Position numbers and translations under genes: made by a program. A DNA stretch of 64,000 nt, from the NCBI GenBank assembly GCA_037382465.1, contig JARRPX010000020.1, positions 1 to 64,000 of the forward strand, read 5' to 3'. Below the pieces are notes generated by a model. That model was given only the letters and a program-made list of their open reading frames with translations. It was not told the DNA's origin and did not search any database. The stretch comes from Anaerolineales bacterium (lineage in GTDB: Bacteria; Chloroflexota; Anaerolineae; Anaerolineales; E44-bin32). Below are positions 29,261 to 37,299 of the stretch, in pieces (the first letter of the stretch is position 1; every line of letters starts with the position of its first letter).

Positions 29261-30066
29261 CCGCTTTTCTCAATCACTTTTCGTTCGAATTCCGCACGGG
29301 TATCCGCAACAAGACGCTGCTGTTGATGAACTATCTTTTTCCACTCGGATTTTTTCTGATGATGGGATTTGTCATGGGCGCGATCAACCCTCTTTTCATC
29401 GAGAGTATGACCCCGGCGATGGTTGTCTTTGCCATTTTGGCGGCCACCTTTCTGGGCATTCCAGATCCGCTGGTCAACGCACGCGAAAACGGCATCTTCC
29501 GCAGCTACAAGATCAACGGCGTCCCTTCGATTTCGATTCTCGTCATCCCGGCCTTGACGACGATGCTGCATCTGCTGATCGTAGCGGGAATCATCACTGC
29601 CACCGCCGCACCGCTGTTTGACGCTCCGCTTCCGATTGATTGGTTCCACTATTTCCTGGTCTTCCTCGTCATGGCTTTCGCCTGTGCGGGCATCAGCGTG
29701 CTGATCGGGGTGATTTCGGCGAATTCGCGCATCACGGTGCTCTGGTCGCAGCTTTTCTTCATCCCCTCCATCATGTTGGGCGGCATGATGTTCCCGTCCA
29801 GTATGCTACCTGAGGTTGCCGCCAAATTCGCCCAACTCTTGCCCGCTGCACACGCCATGAATGCCTTCAATGGACTGGCGATGGGAAACGCAGCCGATTA
29901 TTCCCCCTGGGGTTCCGTGATCGTCCTGGCACTTACCGGTTTACTCGCCTTTGCGCTGGCAGTCTACCTGTTCAGTTGGGACAGCCGCAACACCACCAGG
30001 CGCGGCCATCTTGCACTGGCACTGCTGGTTCTGTTACCCAACATTGTGGGAATGTTTGTGTTGTAA
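29257..30066 (+). CDS. ABC-2-type transporter permease
   Basis: Membrane subunit of 269 residues with six predicted helices. The segment GGMMFPSSMLPEVAAKFAQLLPAAHAMNAF is the typical ABC-2 signature near the fifth helix. It partners with the ATPase encoded just upstream, with which it overlaps by four bases. A terminator follows three bases after the stop, so the exporter is a two-gene unit. Confidence 0.94.
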   Translation: MTAFLNHFSFEFRTGIRNKTLLLMNYLFPLGFFLMMGFVMGAINPLFIESMTPAMVVFAILAATFLGIPDPLVNARENGIFRSYKINGVPSISILVIPALTTMLHLLIVAGIITATAAPLFDAPLPIDWFHYFLVFLVMAFACAGISVLIGVISANSRITVLWSQLFFIPSIMLGGMMFPSSMLPEVAAKFAQLLPAAHAMNAFNGLAMGNAADYSPWGSVIVLALTGLLAFALAVYLFSWDSRNTTRRGHLALALLVLLPNIVGMFVL

Positions 30067-30069
30067 ACT

Positions 30070-30092
30070 AGATGGTGTAGCCATCTCTTTTT
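30070..30092 (+). terminator. Rho-independent terminator of the exporter operon
   Basis: A 6-bp stem (AGATGG/CCATCT, loop TGTAG) is followed by CTTTTTG. It lies immediately after the permease stop codon. Confidence 0.7.
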
Positions 30093-30145
30093 GATATAGG
30101 ATAAACATCGTAGAAGTGACAATTTATTAGGGAATGGAGGATGTA

Positions 30146-31321
30146 ATGGTTAAGTCAGGAATTCAAGGGAAGATGAGCGGATCTTCCCGTCTGGTGTTCG
30201 TCGATCACTTGCGCGCTTTTTTGATCATCCTCGTCGTGCTGCACCACGTGGCGGCGGTCTACGGCGCGGGGACGGAGTTCTATTACGTCGAGCCGCCGTT
30301 CACCGACCCGACCGCCTTCAGCCTGCTTTTGGCGTTCATGCTGCTCAATCAGGCCTGGTTCATGGGCGCGTTCTTCTTGCTGGCGGGTTACTTCACGCCG
30401 GGCTCGTTCGATCGAAAGGGATTCGGTTCTTTCCTCAAAGCGCGTCTACTGCGCCTGGGTATTCCGCTGGTCTTCTTCATGTTGGTGCTCAACCCGCTTT
30501 CCTCGGTCGGCTTCTACCTCATGCCCTCCGAACTCACCGGCATCACGACGCCGCTGACCTTGAAGGCGCTCTACCCCGAAACCATCGGCCTCGGGCCGAT
30601 GTGGTTCGTCGCCTTGCTGCTCGTCTTTTCAATCGGCTACGCCATATGGCGCCGGCTGGCCGCTGAGCGAACATCAAACGAAACGTACCGATCTTCTTCT
30701 CTCGGCTATCTTGGGGTGGGACTTTTCATCCTTGCGTTGGCGGGGATCAGTTATCTGATGCGCATGATCGTTCCGATTGGAGAAGATGTGCGCGGCTTTC
30801 CGACGCTGGCTTACCTGCCGCAGTATCTCAGCTTTTTTATCTTGGGGATTGTGGCATCACGCAGAGATTGGTTCCGTGGGATATCGAACACGATGGGTGC
30901 GATCGGGATTATCGCTGCCTTGATCGCGGGCGTGGTTTTGTTCCCCTATTTGTTCAGCGGAAAATGGTTCACGCTTGAGGTTTCGAACAATCTGGAAATC
31001 GCCATGGGCAATGGGAACTGGCAATCTGCACTGTACGCTTTGTTTGATTCCGTTTTCGCGGTAGGAATGTGCCTGGGCCTGATCCCCTTCTTCAGGCGGG
31101 TCCTGAACAAGCCGAGCAGGCTGGGGAGCTTCTTGTCCCGACAGAGTTATGCGGTTTACGTTTTTCACATCCCGGTCATCGTGTTCCTGGCCTACGCACT
31201 GCGAGGCCTCGAGTTGGCCAATCTGCTGAAATTCGCTGTGGTATCCTTGATCGCGGTACCGGCTTGCTTTCTCCTCGCTTTTATCATTCGCAGGATCACC
31301 TTCGTCTCAAAAATCCTGTAA
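30146..31321 (+). CDS. Acyltransferase-3-family membrane protein
   Basis: Polytopic membrane enzyme of 391 residues with about ten helices, related to OafA/OpgC O-acyltransferases. The N-terminal RLVFVDHLRAFLIILVVLHH contains the family R-x10-H motif, with His in VVLHHVAA. It probably transfers an acyl group to a sugar or other membrane-associated acceptor. GGAGG at 30136-30140 favours ATG 30146 over the in-frame ATG 30134. A bidirectional terminator follows. Confidence 0.9.
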   Translation: MVKSGIQGKMSGSSRLVFVDHLRAFLIILVVLHHVAAVYGAGTEFYYVEPPFTDPTAFSLLLAFMLLNQAWFMGAFFLLAGYFTPGSFDRKGFGSFLKARLLRLGIPLVFFMLVLNPLSSVGFYLMPSELTGITTPLTLKALYPETIGLGPMWFVALLLVFSIGYAIWRRLAAERTSNETYRSSSLGYLGVGLFILALAGISYLMRMIVPIGEDVRGFPTLAYLPQYLSFFILGIVASRRDWFRGISNTMGAIGIIAALIAGVVLFPYLFSGKWFTLEVSNNLEIAMGNGNWQSALYALFDSVFAVGMCLGLIPFFRRVLNKPSRLGSFLSRQSYAVYVFHIPVIVFLAYALRGLELANLLKFAVVSLIAVPACFLLAFIIRRITFVSKIL

Positions 31322-31350
31322 ATGCGAAAAGACTGCGTTCAATGTAAGAA

Positions 31351-31377
31351 AAAATATGGCAGCCGAGGCCATATTTT
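31351..31377. terminator. Bidirectional rho-independent terminator
   Basis: A 10-bp stem (AAAATATGGC/GCCATATTTT, loop AGCCGAG) is flanked by A-runs on one side and T-runs on the other. It can therefore end both the acyltransferase transcript and the convergent Nudix transcript. Confidence 0.85.
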
Positions 31378-31419
31378 TTTATTGTCAATGGCGGGTTCAG
31401 GAAAGTAGCGGTTTTTTTG

Positions 31420-31965
31420 TCAATTCTCGTTTCCCCACTTCCCCAGGGCCATACCTGCAAGGAAGATCCCGGTCACCGTTTTCGCATCGCGAATTTTGTT
31501 TTGCGTTACTTTCTGGAGGGCTGCGTTCCATGAAAGCCGGATGACTTGGATGACTTCGTCCTCGTCCGGGGGCAGCGGCGCGTGAGAGAGATCCCTCGCC
31601 AGATAATAATGTAAGAACTCGCTGGAATATCCTGGAGCGAGAAAAGTGCCCCCGAGATGTCGTAGACTACCGGGCGACATACCGACCTCTTCACGACACT
31701 CCCGCCTGGCGCAGCTTTCGGGGTCCTCGTTTGCCTCGATGCTTCCCGCAGGGAGTTCAAGCAGCTCTTCTCCCGTCGGGTGCCGATATTGACGCACGAA
31801 AAGGATTTGGTCTTCTTCATCCACGGGGATGATCGTCACGCCGCCGGCATGGTTGACATATTCGATGCGCTGCGTCTTTCCGGCTGGATTTATAATTTGA
31901 TCGATGCGCACATCGAAGACTTTGCCCTGGAACACGGTGTCCGATTTTTTGATTTCTATCGCCAT
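31420..31965 (-). CDS. Nudix hydrolase, ADP-ribose pyrophosphatase type
   Basis: Protein of 181 residues. The Nudix box is complete at 74-96 (GSIEANEDPESCARRECREE then VGM), giving the metal-binding REECREE-type helix. The preceding VRQYRHPTGEELLELPAG and following APGYSSEFLHYYLA are typical of ADP-ribose pyrophosphatases of the NudF group. The likely reaction is hydrolysis of ADP-ribose to AMP and ribose 5-phosphate. It is transcribed towards the shared terminator at 31351-31377. Confidence 0.93.
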   Translation of the reverse strand: MAIEIKKSDTVFQGKVFDVRIDQIINPAGKTQRIEYVNHAGGVTIIPVDEEDQILFVRQYRHPTGEELLELPAGSIEANEDPESCARRECREEVGMSPGSLRHLGGTFLAPGYSSEFLHYYLARDLSHAPLPPDEDEVIQVIRLSWNAALQKVTQNKIRDAKTVTGIFLAGMALGKWGNEN

Positions 31966-32008
31966 TACTCCTCCGTTGTTCTTTCGACTTCAACTTTCGG
32001 GAATAGAG

Positions 32009-32033
32009 CGGGGCAGACCTTTCGTCTGCCCCG
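32009..32033. terminator. GC-rich hairpin without a U-run
   Basis: CGGGGCAGAC and GTCTGCCCCG form a 10-bp stem around CTTTC. It lies between the Nudix start and the LysM lipoprotein end. No T-run follows on either strand, so it may be a weak or factor-dependent terminator. Confidence 0.4.
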
Positions 32034-32140
32034 TATCATCTCATGCACTTCAATTCACCGGGCGATCTTGACGCTCACAGCATCCAGGAATTCAATCGTC
32101 CCGTCCTGGAAATCAGGAGGCGGTGTGCGTCCTGTTTAGA

Positions 32141-32218
32141 TTACGGAATGATCAATTCCTGGCCCGGGCTGATCGAGCTTGGATTCACCAGATTGTTAGC
32201 GTCGATTATGGCCTGGGT
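32141..32218 (-). pseudogene. Relic of a second LysM domain in another frame
   Basis: Just beyond the stop of the LysM lipoprotein, in another frame, the minus strand encodes TQAIIDANNLVNPSSISPGQ then ELIIP and a stop. This is the C-terminal half of a LysM repeat (compare DIIDYNNLASPSSLEVGMVL in the intact domain). The N-terminal half is missing, suggesting that a deletion removed it and shifted the frame. Confidence 0.6.
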
Positions 32219-32703
32219 TCAGACGGCGTATGGGTAGGGGGCGATGAAATGGGGATCTTTAACACCATGCCGACTTCGAGCGAACTGGGTGAGGCCAGGT
32301 TGTTGTAGTCGATGATGTCTTGCGGATCGACGTCGAACTGTCGGGCAATTTTCCAGATCCAATCCCCAGCCTTGACGGTGTATTCCACCACGCCTCCCAG
32401 CGTTGGGGTTGCGGTCGCTTCCGAGACCTGTTCCGTTGAGGCAGCCGAGGATTCCTGGGTTTCGGCGAGTTCCGCTTGCGGCGTATCCGTGCCGACAATG
32501 CCCATTTCTACCTGGGCCGTCTTGGTGAGTATCCCGGATCGGATGGCTTCCATCGTTGCTTCGGTATCGTCCATGGGTTCTCCGCTTTGTGTCTCTTCGC
32601 CTTCGGATGGCGGAGCCGTCGAAGCGGAACGTGTGCAAGCAGTCAGTAGAACGACGAAGCAGAGAATCAGAATCACCGGGTAACGCAGGCGCTGATCGCT
32701 CAT
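32206..32703 (-). CDS. LysM-domain lipoprotein
   Basis: Protein of 165 residues with a lipoprotein signal (LLTAC, modified Cys23), a Ser/Thr/Glu-rich spacer, and one LysM domain at about 107-152 (VEYTVKAGDWIWKIARQF, then IIDYNNLASPSSLEVGMVLKIP). LysM binds N-acetylglucosamine polymers such as peptidoglycan, so the protein probably sits at the cell wall. ATG 32703 is supported by AAGGAGGAG five bases upstream, and the longer frame upstream is rejected. The C-terminal tail (PPTHTPSEPRP) probably results from the frameshift that produced the adjoining LysM relic. Confidence 0.85.
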   Translation of the reverse strand: MSDQRLRYPVILILCFVVLLTACTRSASTAPPSEGEETQSGEPMDDTEATMEAIRSGILTKTAQVEMGIVGTDTPQAELAETQESSAASTEQVSEATATPTLGGVVEYTVKAGDWIWKIARQFDVDPQDIIDYNNLASPSSLEVGMVLKIPISSPPTHTPSEPRP

Positions 32704-32985
32704 TGTCTCCTCCTTGGAGGGTGTGAACTCCTCTCGAGCGGCAGTCGAAACGGTCGAGAATTTCGCACATCCCGAAATTTCACGCCCAAATGTCTTCTGC
32801 CGTGCCTTTCTATGGTTCGAAGTCTCGTGCCAACCCTCAAGCGCGCATAGTAGCACATGTGTTTGGGCGCGTCAAGCGGGCACGCTGACGTACTTATAAT
32901 TGCAAGTTCCATGCCGATGATATAAACGTCATTCTAGCGAAGATTTCGTTTTTTCGCACCTCGCGGAAGCCAGGACAAATGAAAA

Positions 32986-33014
32986 AGCCCACATGTGAAT
33001 TCAAACTGTGGGCT
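32986..33014 (-). terminator. Rho-independent terminator of the mevalonate cluster
   Basis: AGCCCACA and TGTGGGCT form an 8-bp stem. On the minus strand it is followed by TTTTTC, 20 bases after the DUF35 gene stop. The remaining gap between it and the LysM gene start (about 280 bases) shows no gene. Confidence 0.75.
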
Positions 33015-33034
33015 AAAGTGGGAAAAAGGCGGCA

Positions 33035-33442
33035 TCAGGATTGCCGGATGAGCGGCCGGAACTTGTATCCGTAGATCAGCAAGCCGCGATCGCCGTCCGA
33101 ATACAATTTTCGCGTCACCATTTCTACCGGCATGCCGATTTCCACCGGCTGCTGTTTTTCGTCCAAATCGGTGAGCTGCGCGGTCACGGTCGGACCCTCG
33201 TCGAGTTTGACGAGGGCGACGGTGTAGGGCGCCTGCTCTTCGTGGCTGGCTGGGGCCTGAGATACTTTCGTGAACGAATAGACCTGGCCTCTTCCACTGA
33301 GGGCCAGGGTGCTGTTTGCCTCTTCACCGCATTCCGGGCAGATATCCCGCGGCGGAAAAATCTTTGCCTGGCAATGTATGCATACTTCGCCTTCGAGTGC
33401 GTAACGTTGTTTGTTCAAGCGCCAGTGTCGTGGTAATTGCAT
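33035..33442 (-). CDS. DUF35 zinc-ribbon/OB-fold protein of the mevalonate cluster
   Basis: Protein of 135 residues with an N-terminal rubredoxin-like zinc ribbon (Cys21, Cys24, Cys35, Cys38: CIHC and CPEC) followed by an OB-fold (about 48-130). DUF35 proteins bridge acetoacetyl-CoA thiolase and HMG-CoA synthase in archaea and allow direct transfer of the intermediate. That matches its place here, last in a cluster with both homologues. I prefer ATG 33442 (MQLPRHWRLNKQRY) because GGAGAAG lies upstream; the frame is open to an ATG at 33457. Confidence 0.88.
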   Translation of the reverse strand: MQLPRHWRLNKQRYALEGEVCIHCQAKIFPPRDICPECGEEANSTLALSGRGQVYSFTKVSQAPASHEEQAPYTVALVKLDEGPTVTAQLTDLDEKQQPVEIGMPVEMVTRKLYSDGDRGLLIYGYKFRPLIRQS

Positions 33443-33527
33443 TGCGTACTTCTCCATGGTACTTCGAATTGGATTAACCGAGTGTAACTATACTCAGCGT
33501 TGACTCTCAAGACCTATCAGCATGCTT

Positions 33528-34721
33528 TCAAGACCCATCGATTCGCTGCAAGATGTGCGTCGCCGCCGTCGCGCCCGTACCGCCCAGGCATTGCGCCATC
33601 CCCGTCTGCACCTCTGGAATTTGATTCTTGCCGGCACGGCCTTGAAGCTGCAGGCACAGTTCTGCGATCTGATACACGCCGGTTGCACCGCAGGAATCGC
33701 CGCGTGCCTTCGAACCACCGAAGGTGCAAATGGGAATACTGCCTTCCGGCCGAATGCTTCCATCCTTCGCCAATTTCCATCCTTCGCCGCGCTGCGCGAA
33801 GCCGCAAGCTTCGAGAGAGAGCGCGGCAAAGATCGAGAAGCGGTCGTGCAGCTCGAAAACCTGAACGTCTTTGGCCTGGATGCCGGCGAGGGCGTAAGCC
33901 TTGTTGGCGGAGTCGATCGCTGCGCCGAATGAAAGCAGATCCTGTCGATCGTGAAGCGCGACGGTCGAAGTGGCTTGTGACGATGCCGCGATGCGAACCT
34001 GGGGATGGGAAGGTGTTTCCGGAAATAGCTCGGCTCGCGTGAGGACGAGCGCTGCGGCGCCGTCGGCGATTGGGGCGGCGTCGAACATGTTGACCGGCGG
34101 GCAGAGCATAGGCGCTTTGGCGTATTTGCTCTCGTCGATGGCCCGCTGGAACATGGCCATCGGGTTGTTGGCGCCGTTTGCGTGGGCGTTGACGCAGAAT
34201 CCGGCAAAGGCGTCCTGCGGAACGTCAAATTCATACAGGTAGCGCTGCATCACCAGCGCTGCCTGCGCCGCCGTGGTCACGCCATGAATGGCCTCGTAAT
34301 CCGCGTCGCCGGACATCACCAGGGCATCTTCCACTTCGGCGCTGGGTCGTTCGGATATTTTTTCCACACCCACGACCAGGGCGACGTCGATCTGACCGGA
34401 CCGCAGGGCGAGGAACGCCTGGCGTACGGCGGCGCCGCCGGAAGCTTCGGCGGCTTGAATGGTGTATGCTTCGACGCCGCGCAGTCCGGCGAAGTCGGCG
34501 ACCAATGCGCCCAGTTGTGTTTGCGATGAAAGCACGGGGGCCAGGGAGTTGGCCACGTAAATCGCCTCGGGAACCAGTTCTCCCGCATCCTGGCGCGCTG
34601 CCGTGATGGCTTCGAGCGCCAGTGTGCGCAATTGCTTCTCCCAGTGTTCTCCCACGGGAGTAATGCCGAGACCGGCGATGAGAATGTCGTTGGGGTTCGA
34701 TTTTGTCATCATGGTTTTCAC
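33528..34721 (-). CDS. Thiolase homologue with Glu in place of the nucleophilic Cys
   Basis: Protein of 397 residues in the archaeal/SCP-x-type thiolase family. The family motif (V)EAACASGG reads here as QAAEASGG, so the catalytic nucleophile is Glu92 (GAA at 34446-34448). Other motifs are kept: [15 protein letters not shown], the [20 protein letters not shown] loop and the C-terminal [12 protein letters not shown]. It should bind CoA substrates but not form the usual Cys-acyl intermediate. Its start (GTG) overlaps the HMG-CoA synthase stop by four bases (GTGA). A shorter start at ATG 34712 is possible. Confidence 0.9.
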   Translation of the reverse strand: MKTMMTKSNPNDILIAGLGITPVGEHWEKQLRTLALEAITAARQDAGELVPEAIYVANSLAPVLSSQTQLGALVADFAGLRGVEAYTIQAAEASGGAAVRQAFLALRSGQIDVALVVGVEKISERPSAEVEDALVMSGDADYEAIHGVTTAAQAALVMQRYLYEFDVPQDAFAGFCVNAHANGANNPMAMFQRAIDESKYAKAPMLCPPVNMFDAAPIADGAAALVLTRAELFPETPSHPQVRIAASSQATSTVALHDRQDLLSFGAAIDSANKAYALAGIQAKDVQVFELHDRFSIFAALSLEACGFAQRGEGWKLAKDGSIRPEGSIPICTFGGSKARGDSCGATGVYQIAELCLQLQGRAGKNQIPEVQTGMAQCLGGTGATAATHILQRIDGS

Positions 34722-35794
34722 TTCAAAATTAGTTTTCCGCGCAGGCGGGTGTACGTGGCGTAGTCGATTTCCGTGCGGCGTTCGAGATACTGCTGCGTCG
34801 AGACGGCGCGCTCGCGTCTCTCGGTCAACGCTTCGGATACCCGCAAACTGAAGGCGTCCGATCCGGCGCCGGAACCGTAGGAGACCAGGAGGATGTGATC
34901 GCCCGGCTGTGCGACGTCCAACACTGCGGTCAGACCGATGAGCGCCGATCCGGCGTACGGGTTCCCGATTTTAGGGGAAAGCAGCCCGGCCTGGATTTGT
35001 TCCGGCTTGAAACCCAGACTTCGTGCCGCTTTCTGGGGAAATTTGGCATTCGGTTGGTGAAAGACCGCATGCTGGTAATCTTCCGCCGTCGTACCCAGTG
35101 CGTCCATGAGGGTGCGGGCGGCGCAGTGGATGTGTTTGAAGTAGGCGGGTTCGCCCGTGAAACGCTCGCCGTGTTCGGGATATTTTTCATATGCCCGCCG
35201 GAAAAAATCCGGCGTATCGGTGACGTAGGAATAGGATCCTTCGAAGACTGCCAGCGCTTCCTCGGCCGGCCCGATGACATAGGCTGCGCCGCCTGCGGCC
35301 GCCGTGTATTCCAGGGCATCTCCGGGTCTGCCTTGCGCCGTGTCCATGCCGATTGCGAGCGTATAATCCGCCATCCCCGAGCCGATGAGGCCGATGGATG
35401 CCTGGAAGGCTTCGGTAGCGGCTTTGCAGGCAAATTCCCAGTCTGCGGCGAGGGTGTGGGGTGTAGCGCCGATCGCCTCCGCAACGACGGTCGAAGTCGG
35501 CTTTACGGCGTACGGATGCGATTCGGAGCCCACCCAGACCGCTCGAACGACAGACGGATCGATTTGAGCCCGCTGCAATGCATTCCTGGCGGCTTCGATC
35601 GCCATGGTGATGACGTCTTCGTCCAATCCGGCGACCGATTTTTCTTGGATGGGCGTGCCGCCACTGCCGCCCTTCCAGATCCGGGCCACTTCGCTTGCGG
35701 GAAGACGATAGCGGGGGACATAACTGCCGTAGCCAACGATCCCGACTTCGCGATCTGGTTGATAGATGCTGGGTTCTGCTCGCGTTTGATCCAT
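34718..35794 (-). CDS. Hydroxymethylglutaryl-CoA synthase, archaeal type
   Basis: Protein of 358 residues that condenses acetyl-CoA with acetoacetyl-CoA to HMG-CoA, the committed step toward mevalonate. The nucleophile is Cys123 in [13 protein letters not shown] and the catalytic His is His246 in [26 protein letters not shown] near the N-terminus matches the archaeal enzymes (about 350 residues) rather than the 390-residue MvaS of Gram-positives. It lies 42 bases after HMG-CoA reductase and overlaps the thiolase gene. Confidence 0.95.
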   Translation of the reverse strand: MDQTRAEPSIYQPDREVGIVGYGSYVPRYRLPASEVARIWKGGSGGTPIQEKSVAGLDEDVITMAIEAARNALQRAQIDPSVVRAVWVGSESHPYAVKPTSTVVAEAIGATPHTLAADWEFACKAATEAFQASIGLIGSGMADYTLAIGMDTAQGRPGDALEYTAAAGGAAYVIGPAEEALAVFEGSYSYVTDTPDFFRRAYEKYPEHGERFTGEPAYFKHIHCAARTLMDALGTTAEDYQHAVFHQPNAKFPQKAARSLGFKPEQIQAGLLSPKIGNPYAGSALIGLTAVLDVAQPGDHILLVSYGSGAGSDAFSLRVSEALTERRERAVSTQQYLERRTEIDYATYTRLRGKLILK

Positions 35795-35836
35795 GGTTTC
35801 GCAACCTCTAGCTGAATTTTGTGAATTGTAAGGCGT

Positions 35837-37171
35837 TTATCGCTGAAGAGTTGAAGATTTCGGTTTGTGTCCGTTGCCGTTTTTGCTTTGATACAAGCGG
35901 ACCAATTCCCGTGCGCGTTCCAGGCGGATGGTGTTCTCTTCGACCGTCTGTTTTGCCACGCGATCCACCAGGTCGCCTTTCGCGCCGGCCGCAGCGGCGA
36001 GTTGGCGTGCGTGTAAAACCATGTGACCTTCCTGGATTCCTTCCGTTGCCAACGCTCGCAGTGCGGCGAGATTTTGCGCAAGACCCACAGAGACGATCAC
36101 TTCGGCCAATTCGCGTGCGCTTTCGACTTTCATGATCGCCAGGCTGGCTTGTGCGACCGGATGCACGCGCGTGGCGCCCCCGACGATCCCTACTGCCATC
36201 GGCATTTCGAGTTCGCCGTTGAGATTGCCGTCCTCGTCTACCCACCAACGGCTTAGCGAGGTGTAGCGGCCATCTTTTGCGGCATAGGCATGAGCGCCGG
36301 CTTCGACCGCCCGCCAATCATTTCCGGTGGCGATCAGCACCGCATCCACCCCGTTCATGATGCCTTTGTTGTGCGTCGCCGCCCGATAAGGATCGGCCGC
36401 AGCGAACGCCCAGGTTTCGATGATACCGTCACGAACGCGCTCGCCGTCGTATTCGCCGAACGCCAGATAGTGCGGTGGAATGCTGCAGCGGGCGGATGCC
36501 GTGCGCCGATCGGCGAGATTGGAAAGGATTCTGGAGTGAACCCGGCCGCCGGTGATTTCCTCGATCCGCGGCGAGATGTATTCGGCCACGGTGTTGATCG
36601 TGTTGGCACCCATGGCGTCGCGCGTATCATATATGATATGGGCGACCAGCATGGGCCCGATCGGCGTGTCTTCTAAAATCCGCACTTCGAGGTCGCGTGC
36701 GCCGCCGCCGAGCTGCACGATCACGGGATCGATTTCGTTCGCCAGCTCGAGTATTTCGGCCTTGTGCTGCAGCAATTTCTCCCGGGCGGACTCGAAATCA
36801 TCGATATCCAGGACCTGGATTTGAGCGATCATCTCGGATTCGCCGGCTTCAGCCTCGAAGCCTCCGCTCGCGCGCACCAATTTCGCCATGAATGAAGCAC
36901 CCGCAACGACGGATGGTTCTTCAATGGCCATCGGGACGAGGAAGTCTTCGCCGTTGATCAGGAAATTCGCTGCAATTCCGAGTGGCAGACTGTATACGCC
37001 GACGACGTTTTCGATCATCTTTTCCGCTTGTTCTGCGGTTAAACCATTCGCGCCCTTCAGGGCAGCGTATTTTTCCGGATCGAGTTCGGCGGTTTCCGAT
37101 ATTCTCTCCAGTCTTTCTTCCATGCTCAAGTTGTACAGACCCGATATGCGTGACGTACCGTTGGTATACAT
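35837..37171 (-). CDS. mvaA: Hydroxymethylglutaryl-CoA reductase, class II
   Basis: Soluble reductase of 444 residues, as in class II enzymes (no membrane domain). It converts HMG-CoA to mevalonate. Visible motifs are ENVVGVYSLPLGIAANF and MAIEEPSVVAGAS (substrate and catalytic Glu), DAMGANTINTVAE (cofactor site), HNKG (catalytic Lys), GNDWRAVEAGAHA (catalytic Asp) and GHMVLHAR (catalytic His). ATG 37171 is chosen because GGAAGG lies eight bases upstream and the promoter boxes fall inside the longer frame. It is first in the cluster, before HMG-CoA synthase. Confidence 0.96.
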   Translation of the reverse strand: MYTNGTSRISGLYNLSMEERLERISETAELDPEKYAALKGANGLTAEQAEKMIENVVGVYSLPLGIAANFLINGEDFLVPMAIEEPSVVAGASFMAKLVRASGGFEAEAGESEMIAQIQVLDIDDFESAREKLLQHKAEILELANEIDPVIVQLGGGARDLEVRILEDTPIGPMLVAHIIYDTRDAMGANTINTVAEYISPRIEEITGGRVHSRILSNLADRRTASARCSIPPHYLAFGEYDGERVRDGIIETWAFAAADPYRAATHNKGIMNGVDAVLIATGNDWRAVEAGAHAYAAKDGRYTSLSRWWVDEDGNLNGELEMPMAVGIVGGATRVHPVAQASLAIMKVESARELAEVIVSVGLAQNLAALRALATEGIQEGHMVLHARQLAAAAGAKGDLVDRVAKQTVEENTIRLERARELVRLYQSKNGNGHKPKSSTLQR

Positions 37172-37195
37172 AAATACCCTTCCGTTAGGGATTAC

Positions 37196-37225
37196 ATCAT
37201 AAACTATACAGAGATTTACTGGCAA
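37196..37225 (-). promoter_or_regulatory. Promoter of the mevalonate cluster
   Basis: On the minus strand TTGCCA (37220-37225) and TATGAT (37196-37201) are 18 bases apart, close to the sigma-70 consensus. Transcription would begin near 37188 and leave a leader of about 17 bases before ATG 37171. Confidence 0.6.
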
Positions 37226-37247
37226 AAACTATCAGGATGCATATGCA

Positions 37248-37276
37248 TTTGCGGTGATACCGGGATGGGGTAGAAT
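37248..37276 (+). promoter_or_regulatory. Candidate promoter of the sensor kinase gene
   Basis: TTTGCG (37248-37253) and TAGAAT (37271-37276) are separated by 17 bases, divergent from the mevalonate promoter. The -35 match is modest. Confidence 0.35.
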
Positions 37277-37299
37277 TGGTTTGAAGGGTGAGTATATTC

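Noticed and set aside
37172-37225. Longer start for HMG-CoA reductase
   Set aside because: The promoter boxes fall inside the extra codons, and the good ribosome-binding site belongs to ATG 37171.
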